NCBI RefSeq assembly: GCF_026167665.1
Contig: NZ_CP098740.1
Span: 2,232,001 to 2,296,000 of the forward strand
Reading direction: 5' to 3'
DNA length: 64,000 bases
Source of the DNA: Streptomyces drozdowiczii
GTDB taxonomy: Bacteria; Actinomycetota; Actinomycetes; Streptomycetales; Streptomycetaceae
Shown here: in pieces, positions 28,855-37,949 of the stretch
Layout of the letters: each line of letters starts with the position of its first letter
Numbering within the stretch: position 1 is the stretch's first letter
Notes under the pieces: model-generated
What the model was told of the DNA's origin: nothing
What the model saw: the letters and a program-made list of their open reading frames with translations, nothing else
Databases searched by the model: none
Position numbers and translations under genes: made by a program

Positions 28855-30122
28855 GGCCGCCCACCCGCCTCGGTCGGTACGGGAACGCCCTGGTGGCGGG
28901 CGGTGAGGCGCAGGGTGCTGAGCGGATGCCCGTAGTACTGGAACATCAGGCTGTAGAGCAGGCGCAGCACGTTCTGCTGCCGGTCCCTGTCGAAGGTGCC
29001 GTCGTCCTTGACCATCATCGGGACCCCGCCGCCCGCGAGGAAGGTGTCGTAGACCTCCGCGCGGAAGGCCCGGAGCGCAGTGGCGACGGGCCGGCCGGGG
29101 GCCTCGGTCACGGTGTCCACGATGCGGCGGATCATCACCCGGGCCTCGGGGTCGCCGACCGCGCCCGCCGAGACGATGCAGCCGCCCGCGCCGTTGCGCA
29201 GGAAGATCTGGGTGAACCCGCGCAGATACTGCCTGCCGTCGCCCCCGTAGTCGAGGAAGCGCCCGGAGTGGCAGGCGTTGAGGCAGACCAGGGACGCGTC
29301 GCGGCCCAGGAGCCGCATGTCGAGGTCGTGGTAGTCGGCCCAGGTGCCGCCGCCCAGGGTGAGCTTGCTGAGTTCCTGGTCGAAGGTGCCGTGGCAGCCC
29401 ATGTACACCAGGCCGGTGCGCTGCTCGGCGAGATCGTCCAGATTGCTCAGGAAGCTCTCGATGCCGAAGTGCGGCCGGTGTTCGTACGGGTCGAAGAACT
29501 CCTGGTCGCGGGTCATGTCGGCGTGGAAGAAGCTGAGGACCCGGCCGTCGGGGGCGACCGCCCGGTCCGGGAAGTCGTCCAGCCAGCGCGCCACGTCCAC
29601 GAGCGCGCCGAGCGGCCCGCCGCGCAGCCCGGCGCCCGGCTCCGGGGGCAGGTCCAGGGCCTCCCAGGGCAGCTCGAAGCCGGTCTGGTCCAGGACGACG
29701 ATCTGAAGCGCTTCGCCGTGGACCCGCCGGCACCGGTTGATCCAGTCGGTCAGCCGGTGCTGGTACTTCGACCAGCGCCGGATGGACCGGAACAGCTCGG
29801 AGGGCGGGATGCCGCCCCGGCGCGCATGGCCGAATCCGATGTCCCCGGGCCGGAGCTGGTCGGGGCCCGTGGTGTACGGGAGCCGGTCCACGCCCGCGCA
29901 CCACGCCTCGATCCCGAACGCGTCGGGAGCGCCGGCCCCGGTGTGGTGGCGCGCGACCCGGATGCGGGCGTACGCGGTGTCCGGCGGGCGGGCCGCGTCC
30001 ACGGGCGCGGCGCCCAGGCCGCGTGGCTCCGGCGGGCCGGGTGCCGGGAGGCGTGGGCCGGGCAGCGCCTGGGCGGCGGAGGCGACCATGCCTCGGATCA
30101 GCCGGAGCCGCCCGTCACCCAT
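28851..30122 (-). CDS. CHAT-domain cysteine protease-like protein
   Basis: A 423-residue caspase-like protein. The CHAT dyad is intact: His244 in VYMGCHGTFD and Cys284 in LNACHSG, separated by the usual insert. Residues ~45-190 form the N-terminal half that CHAT proteins use to pack against the protease. CHAT enzymes are effectors in bacterial conflict systems, cutting target proteins once a partner STAND or TPR protein is activated, as in the gRAMP/TPR-CHAT complex. The ATG at 30122 is chosen over an extension to 30149 because it gives the usual short overlap with the upstream chelatase-like gene. The stop overlaps the FxsT start by 4 bp, so FxsT is its likely controller. Confidence 0.88.
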   Translation of the reverse strand: MGDGRLRLIRGMVASAAQALPGPRLPAPGPPEPRGLGAAPVDAARPPDTAYARIRVARHHTGAGAPDAFGIEAWCAGVDRLPYTTGPDQLRPGDIGFGHARRGGIPPSELFRSIRRWSKYQHRLTDWINRCRRVHGEALQIVVLDQTGFELPWEALDLPPEPGAGLRGGPLGALVDVARWLDDFPDRAVAPDGRVLSFFHADMTRDQEFFDPYEHRPHFGIESFLSNLDDLAEQRTGLVYMGCHGTFDQELSKLTLGGGTWADYHDLDMRLLGRDASLVCLNACHSGRFLDYGGDGRQYLRGFTQIFLRNGAGGCIVSAGAVGDPEARVMIRRIVDTVTEAPGRPVATALRAFRAEVYDTFLAGGGVPMMVKDDGTFDRDRQQNVLRLLYSLMFQYYGHPLSTLRLTARHQGVPVPTEAGGRP

Positions 30123-32067
30123 GGCGCGCCTCCCGGTCCGCCGCGGCAAGGGCGTCCTCGTCGCCGGTCCCTCCGACGAACCCGCCGCCCAGGGCCTCGG
30201 CCAGGGCCGCCGGGAGGCGGGTGTACGGGGGCCGGCCCGGGTCCACGACGACGCTGCGAAGGCGGCTGCGGCCCAGGGCGCGGATGTGCTCCGCCACGGC
30301 CACGGCGTCGTCGACGCCGGTACGGCACACCGGGCCGGGGACCGGCCGGCCGCTGCGGCTCACGGCGAGCGGGACATTGCCCCGGCCGTCGGTGGCGACG
30401 ACCAGGAGCGCTTCGACCAGTCCTGCGCTGTGGTGCCGGAACGCCCGCCGCAGCGCCTGCCCGGCCAGGTCGAGGCCGTGGGCGAGCGGGGTGGCCCGTC
30501 CGGGGTGCCGGGCCAGCGCGGCGGCGATGCGGGGGTCCCGGGTGGAGCGGGCGGTGAAGGCGCGGGCCCGGAGTTCGTCCGGCTCGCCGCCGGCGCCGAC
30601 CTCGACCACATGGACGGCGGCCCGGGTGACGTACGCCCAGCGCAGGAAGGGTTCGAGTGCCGGGTACCAGTCCCAGCCGCCCCGGCAGGTGTGGTCGAGG
30701 ACGACGGCCAGCATTCGTACGGGCTCCGGGGCCCGGAGATAGCCGCGCAGGTCCGCCGGGGCGATCACCAGCGGGCCTCCCGCACCGCCCCGGACGGCCC
30801 GGTACTTCGCGGCCTCCATCGCGGTGCGGACCGGGGCCAGATCCCACAGGTCGCGGGCGCGCCGCACCCCGATGACCGGCCCCCGGGAGGCCCGCGTCCC
30901 GGTATCGCGCCGGGCCGGCACCCGCAGCGTGCCCTCGCCGCGCCCCGGGCCCGCCACGTCCTCCGGATACGGGAGGTCGGCGGCCGGTGACGGTTCCTTG
31001 GGGGCCGCCGCCGGGCCGAGCGGCTGCGCCGATTCCGGCCCGTGCACGGGGACACCGGCTTCGGCCTCCTGCTCCGCGCCGCGCGGAGGCTCCGGGCGCG
31101 GCAGCGGACGGCCCGCACCCGGCGGCTCGGGCAGCTCCCGGTCCGGGGTGTGCTCCGGGCGCGCTTCGGGGCGGTGCGGGGTGCGGAGCCGGATGAGCCG
31201 CGCGGCGCGGTCGACGTGAGCGGGGGTGACCGGGAAGGGGGTGGCGGGGAAGGGGGTGGCGGTTGGGCGGTCCTGCGAGGCGCCCGTCGTGTCCGCCGAG
31301 TCCAGCCGGGCCAGGGCGCGGGCGATGCGGGCCAGGGCGAGCGCGCGCCGGTTGCCGCCGCCATCCGGCTCGTCCAAGAGGCCCAGCACGGCGGAGGCGG
31401 CCTCGTCGGTGAGCGTGACGGGGGGCCGGGGGGTGTCCGGGGCGAGGGCCGTCGCCCAGCCGGCGGGGAGCGGACCGAGCGGGTCGGGGCCGGGGCGCGG
31501 GCGCAGGGCCGGGGCGGCGAGGCGCAGGACGAAGCGGTCCAGGAGGTGCGGGGAGAGGAGCGCGGCGTCCTCGGACCGGCAGCACGCCAGCCACCGTGCG
31601 CGCGGCCGCCAGTGGTGGCGGACGCCTGAGTGCTCCAGGGCGGCGGTGTCCGCGCCGAGCAGTTGGACGGCGGCGCGCAGGCCGGGGACGCTGAGCCGGG
31701 CGAGATCGGGGACGACGACGAGCCGGGGGCCGCCGTCCGGCTCGGCCAGCGGCCCGGGGCCGAAGGTGAACCCGATGCCTTCCGGGCCCCGGCGCACTCG
31801 GGGGCGTATCCACAGGTCCTCGTCCACCGTGGCGGAGTCCAGCACGGTCCGGGGCGCGGGACGGCCCGGCGGATGCCCGTACGCACTGCCGAGCAGTCGC
31901 GCGAACGTCCGGGCGACGACGGGCAGGTGCTCGGGCGGGAGGTCGAAGAGCAGGACGCCGGCGAGCGAGGGCTCCAGCGCGGCGGAGACGAGCACGGTGA
32001 GCAGGCGCCGGAGGTCGCCGTCCGGCCCGTCCGCCTGGTCCCCTGTCGGTCGCACCGGTGTCCCCAT
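30115..32067 (-). CDS. Mg-chelatase subunit D-like protein (degenerate AAA + vWA)
   Basis: A 650-residue ChlD/BchD-like protein. Residues ~20-230 look like an inactive AAA module without a Walker A (VLLFDLPPEHLPVVARTFARLLG, RLVVVPDLARLSVPGL). A Pro-rich acidic linker (~265-390) follows, as in ChlD. The C-terminal ~240 residues are vWA-like, ending with VVATDGRGNVPL, very close to the ChlD vWA strand, but the MIDAS DxSxS is DHTCR, so metal binding is doubtful. It sits 1 bp after the ChlI-like gene. No porphyrin genes are nearby, so a role in chlorophyll-type chelation is unlikely; these pairs work as remodelling ATPases in conflict loci. Confidence 0.78.
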   Translation of the reverse strand: MGTPVRPTGDQADGPDGDLRRLLTVLVSAALEPSLAGVLLFDLPPEHLPVVARTFARLLGSAYGHPPGRPAPRTVLDSATVDEDLWIRPRVRRGPEGIGFTFGPGPLAEPDGGPRLVVVPDLARLSVPGLRAAVQLLGADTAALEHSGVRHHWRPRARWLACCRSEDAALLSPHLLDRFVLRLAAPALRPRPGPDPLGPLPAGWATALAPDTPRPPVTLTDEAASAVLGLLDEPDGGGNRRALALARIARALARLDSADTTGASQDRPTATPFPATPFPVTPAHVDRAARLIRLRTPHRPEARPEHTPDRELPEPPGAGRPLPRPEPPRGAEQEAEAGVPVHGPESAQPLGPAAAPKEPSPAADLPYPEDVAGPGRGEGTLRVPARRDTGTRASRGPVIGVRRARDLWDLAPVRTAMEAAKYRAVRGGAGGPLVIAPADLRGYLRAPEPVRMLAVVLDHTCRGGWDWYPALEPFLRWAYVTRAAVHVVEVGAGGEPDELRARAFTARSTRDPRIAAALARHPGRATPLAHGLDLAGQALRRAFRHHSAGLVEALLVVATDGRGNVPLAVSRSGRPVPGPVCRTGVDDAVAVAEHIRALGRSRLRSVVVDPGRPPYTRLPAALAEALGGGFVGGTGDEDALAAADREARHG

Positions 32068-32068
32068 G

Positions 32069-33016
32069 TCAGCCGAAGAGGTCGTCCAGCGCGGATTCCT
32101 CTTCCGGCCCCCAGACCGGCTCGGGACCGTGCACCGAATCGGGCCTGCGGTGGCGCAGGGCGAGCGGCACCACCCGGCGTACGTGCGACCGCTCCACGGA
32201 CCGGGCGCCGTCCCGTGCGGCGAGCGCGCGGGCCGCCTTGGCCACGAGCAGGTCGCCCCGCTGGCCAACGGCGCCGGTGCGGGCGGCGGCCTCGGCGCAG
32301 AGCCTGCTGATGTCCGGGTCCAACCGGACCTCGGAAAGCCGCTCACGGGCGGTGACCAGGCCGTCCCGCAGGCGCTTGTTGTCGTCCTCGGCCTCCCGTA
32401 ACCAGGCGGAGTCCGCGACGAGGCGTTCCTCCTCGAAGGCGAGCACGGTGGTGATCATCCGGTGCCGCTCCTCGATGTCCAGCTCGGCGGCGGTCACCAT
32501 CAGCCCGAAGCGGTCGAGCAGTTGGGCCCGCAGGCTGCCCTCCTCCGGGTTCATCGTGCCGACGAGCCCGAACGAGACATGGGCCTCAGTGTCTATGCCC
32601 TCCCGCTGCACGGACAGGACGCCGGTGGAGACGACATCGAGGATGATGTTGACGATGTGGTCGTCCAGGAGGTTGACCTCGTCGATGTAGAGCAGCCCCT
32701 TCCGGTGCGCCTCCTCCAGGAGGCCGGGCTGCCGTCGCGCCTCCCCGTGCATCAGGGCGTCCAGCTCCCAGCCGCCGAGCACCCGGTCGTCGGTCGCGTT
32801 GATCGGCAGGGTGACGGGCAGGCAGCCGCCGGTCATCAGCGCGAAGGCCCGGACGACGGTGGACTTGGCGGTGCCACGCCGGCCGGCGATGAGGACGCCG
32901 CCGATGGCCGGCGCGATGAAGTTCAGCTCCAGGGCCAGCTTCAGCTCGTCCTGCCCGACGACGCGGCTGTACGGGAGGATCGGGGCCGGTAACGCCTCGG
33001 CCGCCGCCTCGCTCAC
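32069..33016 (-). CDS. Mg-chelatase subunit I-like AAA+ ATPase
   Basis: A 315-residue ChlI/BchI-type ATPase. Walker A is GRRGTAKST (45-53), Walker B is LLYIDEVNLLDDH, and the ChlI-specific segments VVGQDELKLALELN, RVLGGWELDALMHGE and GTMNPEEGSLRAQLLDRF are all present, including the arginine finger region. It should form the active ring that drives the D-like partner encoded 1 bp downstream. The GTG at 33016 overlaps the stop of the small Trypco1-like gene by 4 bp. In this context it is the ATPase of a MoxR/vWA-like pair, not a magnesium chelatase. Confidence 0.88.
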   Translation of the reverse strand: MSEAAAEALPAPILPYSRVVGQDELKLALELNFIAPAIGGVLIAGRRGTAKSTVVRAFALMTGGCLPVTLPINATDDRVLGGWELDALMHGEARRQPGLLEEAHRKGLLYIDEVNLLDDHIVNIILDVVSTGVLSVQREGIDTEAHVSFGLVGTMNPEEGSLRAQLLDRFGLMVTAAELDIEERHRMITTVLAFEEERLVADSAWLREAEDDNKRLRDGLVTARERLSEVRLDPDISRLCAEAAARTGAVGQRGDLLVAKAARALAARDGARSVERSHVRRVVPLALRHRRPDSVHGPEPVWGPEEESALDDLFG

Positions 33017-33420
33017 GAGGGCGCCACCACCGTGGTCACCCGCTCCTCCCGTCCCGGCTGCCAGCGGAAGGTGACCTGGATCTGCGCCTCCGCCCCGGCC
33101 TTGACCACGGCGGCCATCCCCGCCTCGAAGGTGATGCCGACCTGGAGTTCGACCTCGTCGGGCCGCAGCCCGTCCCCGAGGTCGCCCAGCCTGCGCATCG
33201 CCTGGGAGGCGCAGCGCCGGGCGAGGTCGAGCCCGTCGCCGTAGAGGTCCTGCGCCGCCGCGAGCGCTCGGCGGCCGGCGTTGTCCCGGGTCTCCTCGCT
33301 GTCGTACAGGGAGTCCGCGTCGGTGGCGGGCACCCCGGTGGCGGCGAACGCGTCCGCGTCCACGACCACCGGGATGGGGGCGTCCTCGCCCGGTGCGGGT
33401 GGTCCCACTACTACCGCCAT
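33013..33420 (-). CDS. Small trypsin-co-occurring (Trypco1/CU044_2847-like) protein, arm A
   Basis: A 135-residue protein. The last half carries the family pattern DEVELQVGITFEAGMAAVV followed by AEAQIQVTFRW, which also appears in the protein encoded at 46304-46840. The N-terminus (IPVVVDADAFAATG) differs. The ATG at 33420 has a G-rich ribosome-binding site; an upstream GTG/ATG extension to 33456 is less likely. These small proteins accompany trypsin-like and MoxR/vWA conflict genes; their biochemical role is unknown. It heads the ChlI-ChlD-CHAT-FxsT string, which suggests it is the sensor or adaptor of that arm. Confidence 0.7.
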   Translation of the reverse strand: MAVVVGPPAPGEDAPIPVVVDADAFAATGVPATDADSLYDSEETRDNAGRRALAAAQDLYGDGLDLARRCASQAMRRLGDLGDGLRPDEVELQVGITFEAGMAAVVKAGAEAQIQVTFRWQPGREERVTTVVAPS

Positions 33421-33489
33421 TGCTGCCCCCAGTCGCCCAACTGCCTTACTGCGCAAGGTTACTGATAGGGCATCACTGACGCCATGCCG

Positions 33490-36477
33490 TCAGATCATCT
33501 GAGGTTCGAAGTCCCAGTACGGCCGGTTCCTGGAGCGGGCCGACACGGTGTGCACATGCTGCGCGCCGAGGGTGGCCACCAGGTCGTCCAGCGCCTCCGT
33601 CTCGACCTTCTCCGCCCGCTGCCTGTCCCGGACTCCGCGCAGGTCAGCGGCGTGAGCGATGCGGGCGGAGAGCGTCAGGGGATGAGTGCGCCCCAGGGCC
33701 TCGATGGCGCGCGTGACCACGGAGTCCGTCAGGGCCACGGCGGACTCCACGTCACCGATCAGGTTGCGGATGGCCGAGGCGTTGATGGCGCAGCCCAGCG
33801 TCCAGGGGTGGTGCTCGCCCACGGCCCGCTCCATGCCGGCGAGCGCTTCCTCCATCAGGTGGTACGCCTGCTGGCGCTCCCCGACGCTGCGGAGGATCAG
33901 GGCGTGATTGCCGCGGGTGCCCGCCACGTACGGATGCTCCTCACCGAGCATGTCCGCGAAGCCCTGGACGACCTTCTCGCTTATGGCCCTGGCCTGGTCG
34001 ATGTCGCCGTGCTCCCGCGCGAAGAAGCTCTGGCTCGCGGCGAACATCATCGTGAGAGGGTCGCTCTCACCCAGGGCGCGCTCGCACCGTTCGAGTACGC
34101 GGGTGAACAGCTCCGCCGCCCTGGTGCGTTCGCCGTTGCGGTAGTGGCAGAGGGCGAGGTTGTGCTCGGCGCGCAGGGTCTGCGGATTGTCCGGCCCCAG
34201 GACCCGTCGGTGGACCTGGGCGCTCTGGTTCTGGAGGGAGAACGCCTCGTTGTACCGGCCGAGGAGTCGCAGGTCGGTGGCGTAGTTGATCTCGGAGTAG
34301 AGAGTCCACGCGTGGCGCTGGCGCAGGAGTTGGCGGCGGGCGTCCAGGGTCAGCCCGTTCAGTTCGAGGGCCTCGGCGTACCTGCCCAGCAGCCGCAGTG
34401 TCGTGGCCAGGTTGTTCTGCGCGTTGAGGGTGCGTGAATCCTGTTCGCCCAGCAGTTCCTGGTAGCCGGCGAGCACCCAGCTGGAGATCTCCAGCGCCTC
34501 GTCGTACCGCCCGAGGCCGCGCAGGTCGGCGGCCAGTCCGGTGGCAGCGCGCAGGTGTTCGAGTTCGTGGGTGCCGCGCTTGGCGCGCAGATGCTCCACC
34601 GCCGCACGTTCGATGGCCTCGGTGGCCGCGTAGTCGCCGACGGACCTGAGCAGGTTGGCGTAGTGGTAGCTGAGTTCCCAGATCCTCGGGTGGTCCTCGC
34701 CGAACAGCTCCCGCCAGGCGGCCAGGGCGCGTTCGCCCAGCTTGATGCCGGCCCGGTACTCCCCGGACAGGTACATGTAGCGCAGGCAGTTGAGGACCAG
34801 CGTCTGCACCGCGGGGTCGGTGCTCTTCAGTACATCGGCCCACTTGAGGTGGGGGGTGATCTCGGCGTACGCGGGCCACAGCCGGGTGTCGGTGGGGCGG
34901 CCCGGATCCGCCGCCGCGAGGGCGCGCCGGACTACGTCGATGAACTCCTGGCGGTTCTCCTCCGACATGTCGTGGCCGACGATCTGGTGGACCATGCGGT
35001 GCATGTAGATGGATTCACCGGCGGAGGCCGCGTCGACCACCGACTCGTGGGACTCCAGCCGGACCACGGAGTACTGGCGGAGCTGGTTGATGGCCCTGTT
35101 CCACAGCAGGGGGTCGCTCATCAGACCGGAGACCTGTTCCGGCAGGTCCCCCGGCGGCATCTCCTTCAGCAGCCGTACGGGGATGGAGCCGGGCGCGAAG
35201 AAGCTGCACAGGCGCAGCAGGTCGACGGACTCGGGGACGGTGTCCCGGAGCTTGTTCAGCAGTATCGACCAGGCGGTCTGGAAGGCGAGCGGGAAGTCGG
35301 CGGAGACCTTGACGACGTCCTGGTCGATGCCGCCTTCGAGGAGTTCGATGTACTCCTCCACGGACAGGTCCGAGTCGTTGAGCCAGCCCGCGGTCTGGTC
35401 GAGCAGCAGCGGCAGGTCTTCGAGGGCCTCGGCCAGCTGGTCGGCCTCGGCCGGGGTGAGGCGCGGGGCGCGGCGGCGGATGAAGGCCACGGACTCGTCG
35501 CGCCGGTAGACGGGCACCTCGACCAGGTTGCTGTTGTGCTCGCTCCACTCCGGGTTGCGGGAGGTGATGAGCACGTGCCCCGGTCCGGTGGGCACCAGGT
35601 CCCAGATCTGGTCGGGTTCGTCGGCGCCGTCCAGGATCAGCAGCCAGTGGGAGTGGGGGTCGCCCCGGCGCAGCGAGTCGCGGACGGCGCGGAGCCGTTC
35701 ACCGTACTCGGGGCCGGTGGACAGGCCGAGTTCCGGGGCGAGTTCGGCGAGCTTCTGGCGGTAGAGGGCGCGCCGGTCGGCCTGCACCCACCACACCACG
35801 TCGTACTCGGAGCCGAAGCGGTAGACGTACTCCGCCGCCAGCTGGGTCTTGCCGACGCCGGACATGCCGTGCAGGGTCACGACTCCGGCGCCCGGTCCGG
35901 ATTCCTGGAGCGCCCGGTAGGCGTCGGTGAGCAGTTGCTCGCGGCCGGTGAAGCGGATGTTGCGGCGCGGCACTCCGCCCCACACCTGCGGGGTGTCGGA
36001 CGGGAAGCGCGGGCCCGCGGGGGTGCCGTCGGGCAGCGGGTCGGTGGGCAGCCCCAGCCGGACGAGGAGCCGCCGCTCCGCCTCCTCGGCGCCGACGTTG
36101 GTGAGGTCGGCGGCGCCCAGTGCGGAGGTGGCTCCGGGAAGCGCTGACGTGGTGACGCACACGGCGGCGAACCGGTCGGGATTGGGGGCGACTTCGGAGC
36201 GCAGGGCGCGGTTCCACTCGTCGTGGCTGCGGGGGCCGAGCTGGAAGTACCAGTCGCTGAGGATCACCAGGACGCGGCCGCGCGCGAGCGTCAGGTCCCG
36301 CAGCGACTCCTCCAGCGGGATCGAGACCGGCGGGTCCCACCGCTGCTGGACGACCTCCACACCACGCCGCTCCAGACGGTCCGCGATCCACGCCGCCCAG
36401 GCGCGGTTGAAACCGGCGAAACTGATCGTGACGGTATTCGCCCCGGTTACTCCAACTGGCCTACGCGTTCCGGGCAT
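33490..36477 (-). CDS. TIR-STAND-TPR protein of the FxsT type (arm B)
   Basis: A 995-residue paralogue of the arm A protein, without its N-terminal beta domain. TIR-like residues 15-145 (VTISFAGFNRAWAAWIAD, RVLVILSDWYF), P-loop GMSGVGKTQ (203-211), Walker B WLLILDGAD, ITSRNPEWSEH, a winged helix, and ~11 TPR-like repeats (AQNNLATTLRLLGRYAEAL pattern). Sequence identity with the arm A copy is high throughout the STAND core, so one arose by duplication. The position of the TIR catalytic Glu is not clear, so NADase activity is uncertain. It lies downstream of the HExxH gene by 80 bp on the same strand, in the place FxsT occupies in FxSxx-COOH loci. Confidence 0.9.
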   Translation of the reverse strand: MPGTRRPVGVTGANTVTISFAGFNRAWAAWIADRLERRGVEVVQQRWDPPVSIPLEESLRDLTLARGRVLVILSDWYFQLGPRSHDEWNRALRSEVAPNPDRFAAVCVTTSALPGATSALGAADLTNVGAEEAERRLLVRLGLPTDPLPDGTPAGPRFPSDTPQVWGGVPRRNIRFTGREQLLTDAYRALQESGPGAGVVTLHGMSGVGKTQLAAEYVYRFGSEYDVVWWVQADRRALYRQKLAELAPELGLSTGPEYGERLRAVRDSLRRGDPHSHWLLILDGADEPDQIWDLVPTGPGHVLITSRNPEWSEHNSNLVEVPVYRRDESVAFIRRRAPRLTPAEADQLAEALEDLPLLLDQTAGWLNDSDLSVEEYIELLEGGIDQDVVKVSADFPLAFQTAWSILLNKLRDTVPESVDLLRLCSFFAPGSIPVRLLKEMPPGDLPEQVSGLMSDPLLWNRAINQLRQYSVVRLESHESVVDAASAGESIYMHRMVHQIVGHDMSEENRQEFIDVVRRALAAADPGRPTDTRLWPAYAEITPHLKWADVLKSTDPAVQTLVLNCLRYMYLSGEYRAGIKLGERALAAWRELFGEDHPRIWELSYHYANLLRSVGDYAATEAIERAAVEHLRAKRGTHELEHLRAATGLAADLRGLGRYDEALEISSWVLAGYQELLGEQDSRTLNAQNNLATTLRLLGRYAEALELNGLTLDARRQLLRQRHAWTLYSEINYATDLRLLGRYNEAFSLQNQSAQVHRRVLGPDNPQTLRAEHNLALCHYRNGERTRAAELFTRVLERCERALGESDPLTMMFAASQSFFAREHGDIDQARAISEKVVQGFADMLGEEHPYVAGTRGNHALILRSVGERQQAYHLMEEALAGMERAVGEHHPWTLGCAINASAIRNLIGDVESAVALTDSVVTRAIEALGRTHPLTLSARIAHAADLRGVRDRQRAEKVETEALDDLVATLGAQHVHTVSARSRNRPYWDFEPQMI

Positions 36478-36557
36478 TCAACCGTCTCCCTGCCTCGATA
36501 CGAGCCTTCTCAACATACCCCGGAGCATGGTCGCTCCGACTGGAATCCGGGCGATGT

Positions 36558-37949
36558 TCACTGCCTTCGCGAGCCGTTCCTCTGCTGCCATATCACCTTG
36601 GCGGTGCTCACGTACGCCTCCGCGCGTGCAAGGTGCCCCGAGGGAGGCGGCGAATCCTCCAGACGGTGGTAAACCGAGATCATCTCGTTGACGACCGTCC
36701 GGCCCTCGGGCGTGAGCGCCGCCGACCCGGCCAGCACCGGCAGTACGGCCCCGACCTGCTGCCGGCAGCGCGCATGCTCGGCCCAGGCCAGATCCCGGTG
36801 GGTGACGCGCCTCGCGCTCAGCGCGAACCGCTGCCAGTAGTCGGCGAGTGCGAGGTGCGAATAGGCGCCCTGGAGCAGTCCGTCGAAGGGCCGGGGATCG
36901 GGGCGCCAGGGCGCGAAGTGCCGGGGCGCGGTGTCCTCGTGGTGCAGGGGTACGAGGGCGCAGAGGGCGGCGAGTTTGGTGTGCTGGAGTTCGTGCACGA
37001 GCGTGGAGGCGAAGTACGCGGCGGTGGCCGGCTTGCTGCTGAGAACCGCGCCGAACGCCTCACGCCGGGTGCCGCTGCAATGCGCGGCGCTGCGGCCGGT
37101 GGGCCCGGAGCCGGGCGGCGGCCCGAGCGGGACCATGCAGCGCAGCAGGACGGATGCCTCGGTGAGCCGGTGCTCGCCGCCCAGGCGCAGCAGTGGCTCG
37201 ACCCCGGACCAGGACTCGACCCACGCCTTGCGCTCCCAGTCGTCGATCTGGGCGGCGTCCCCCAGTCCGTGGGTCTCGGCTCCGCCGCCGCGCGTCCGGT
37301 ACGGGTCGAGGTCGTCCAGCACCACGGGCCCCGCCCCGGGCACCACGGCGGGCAGCGTGACCAGGGGCACCCAGCGGGGGTCCGCCGAGCTCGTGGCCCC
37401 GTCCCGCTGGACGCGGACGGTGAAGGGCGCGCCGTCGGCCGGGCGTACGGTCAGCTCTCCTTCGCGGCCGTGGAGTGCGACCGGTCCGGTGTCCGCGCGG
37501 ACGGCTCCCAGGGTGGGCAGCGACAGGAGCCCGCCCCGGGGACCGAGCCGCACCCGGAACCCGATCCCCGCCCGCACCCCGGCCGCGGCGGCCAGCGCCG
37601 TCAGGTGCGCCAGGTCGGCCAACAGGTCCGGTCCGCCCGGCGCCTCCGACGTCAGCCCGCCCAGCAGCCGCTCGGCCCAGGGCCCCGCCAACGGGTGGAA
37701 CAGAACGCTCCGCGCCGCCCCCCGGTCCGCGCGTTCGGCGGCTTCGAGGAGGGCCCAGTCCGCGCGGAGCCGGTCCAGCAGGGGTGGCGGGCAGACGGTG
37801 GCCGGGGCGGCCTCCGCCGCGTCGAGCACGGCGCGCAGGAGGACGAGGCGGCGGGTGTCCTGGTCGCGGACGAGCAGGCCGAGCGACGCGGCGTCGCCCT
37901 CGGTGCGGCCGAGCTCGCGCAGGACGTGGTCGGGGACGGCAGAACTCAT
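36558..37949 (-). CDS. HExxH enzyme, candidate alpha-ketoglutarate-dependent peptide beta-hydroxylase
   Basis: A 463-residue protein with HELQH at 319-323 (TLVHELQHTKLAALC), followed by LHHEDTAPRHFAPWRPDPRP and LQGAYSHLALADYW, the pattern of the HExxH proteins that accompany or are fused to FxsB maturases. Work on such proteins shows iron/alpha-ketoglutarate-dependent beta-hydroxylation of precursor peptides rather than proteolysis; applying that here is inference. The first ~300 residues are alpha-helical, then beta-rich, and probably bind the leader. The start overlaps the stop of the radical SAM gene by 4 bp, so the two enzymes are made together. In many loci the two are one protein; here they are separate. 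Confidence 0.8.
   Translation of the reverse strand: MSSAVPDHVLRELGRTEGDAASLGLLVRDQDTRRLVLLRAVLDAAEAAPATVCPPPLLDRLRADWALLEAAERADRGAARSVLFHPLAGPWAERLLGGLTSEAPGGPDLLADLAHLTALAAAAGVRAGIGFRVRLGPRGGLLSLPTLGAVRADTGPVALHGREGELTVRPADGAPFTVRVQRDGATSSADPRWVPLVTLPAVVPGAGPVVLDDLDPYRTRGGGAETHGLGDAAQIDDWERKAWVESWSGVEPLLRLGGEHRLTEASVLLRCMVPLGPPPGSGPTGRSAAHCSGTRREAFGAVLSSKPATAAYFASTLVHELQHTKLAALCALVPLHHEDTAPRHFAPWRPDPRPFDGLLQGAYSHLALADYWQRFALSARRVTHRDLAWAEHARCRQQVGAVLPVLAGSAALTPEGRTVVNEMISVYHRLEDSPPPSGHLARAEAYVSTAKVIWQQRNGSRRQ

Noticed and set aside
30115..33016. A true magnesium or cobalt chelatase
   Set aside because: No ChlH/CobN subunit, porphyrin or cobalamin gene is nearby, and the D-like subunit has a degenerate MIDAS; a conflict-system ATPase pair fits better.
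36558..37949. HExxH protein as a zinc protease
   Set aside because: The HELQH context with the downstream PWRPDPRP segment matches peptide-modifying HExxH proteins of FxsB loci rather than a known protease family.
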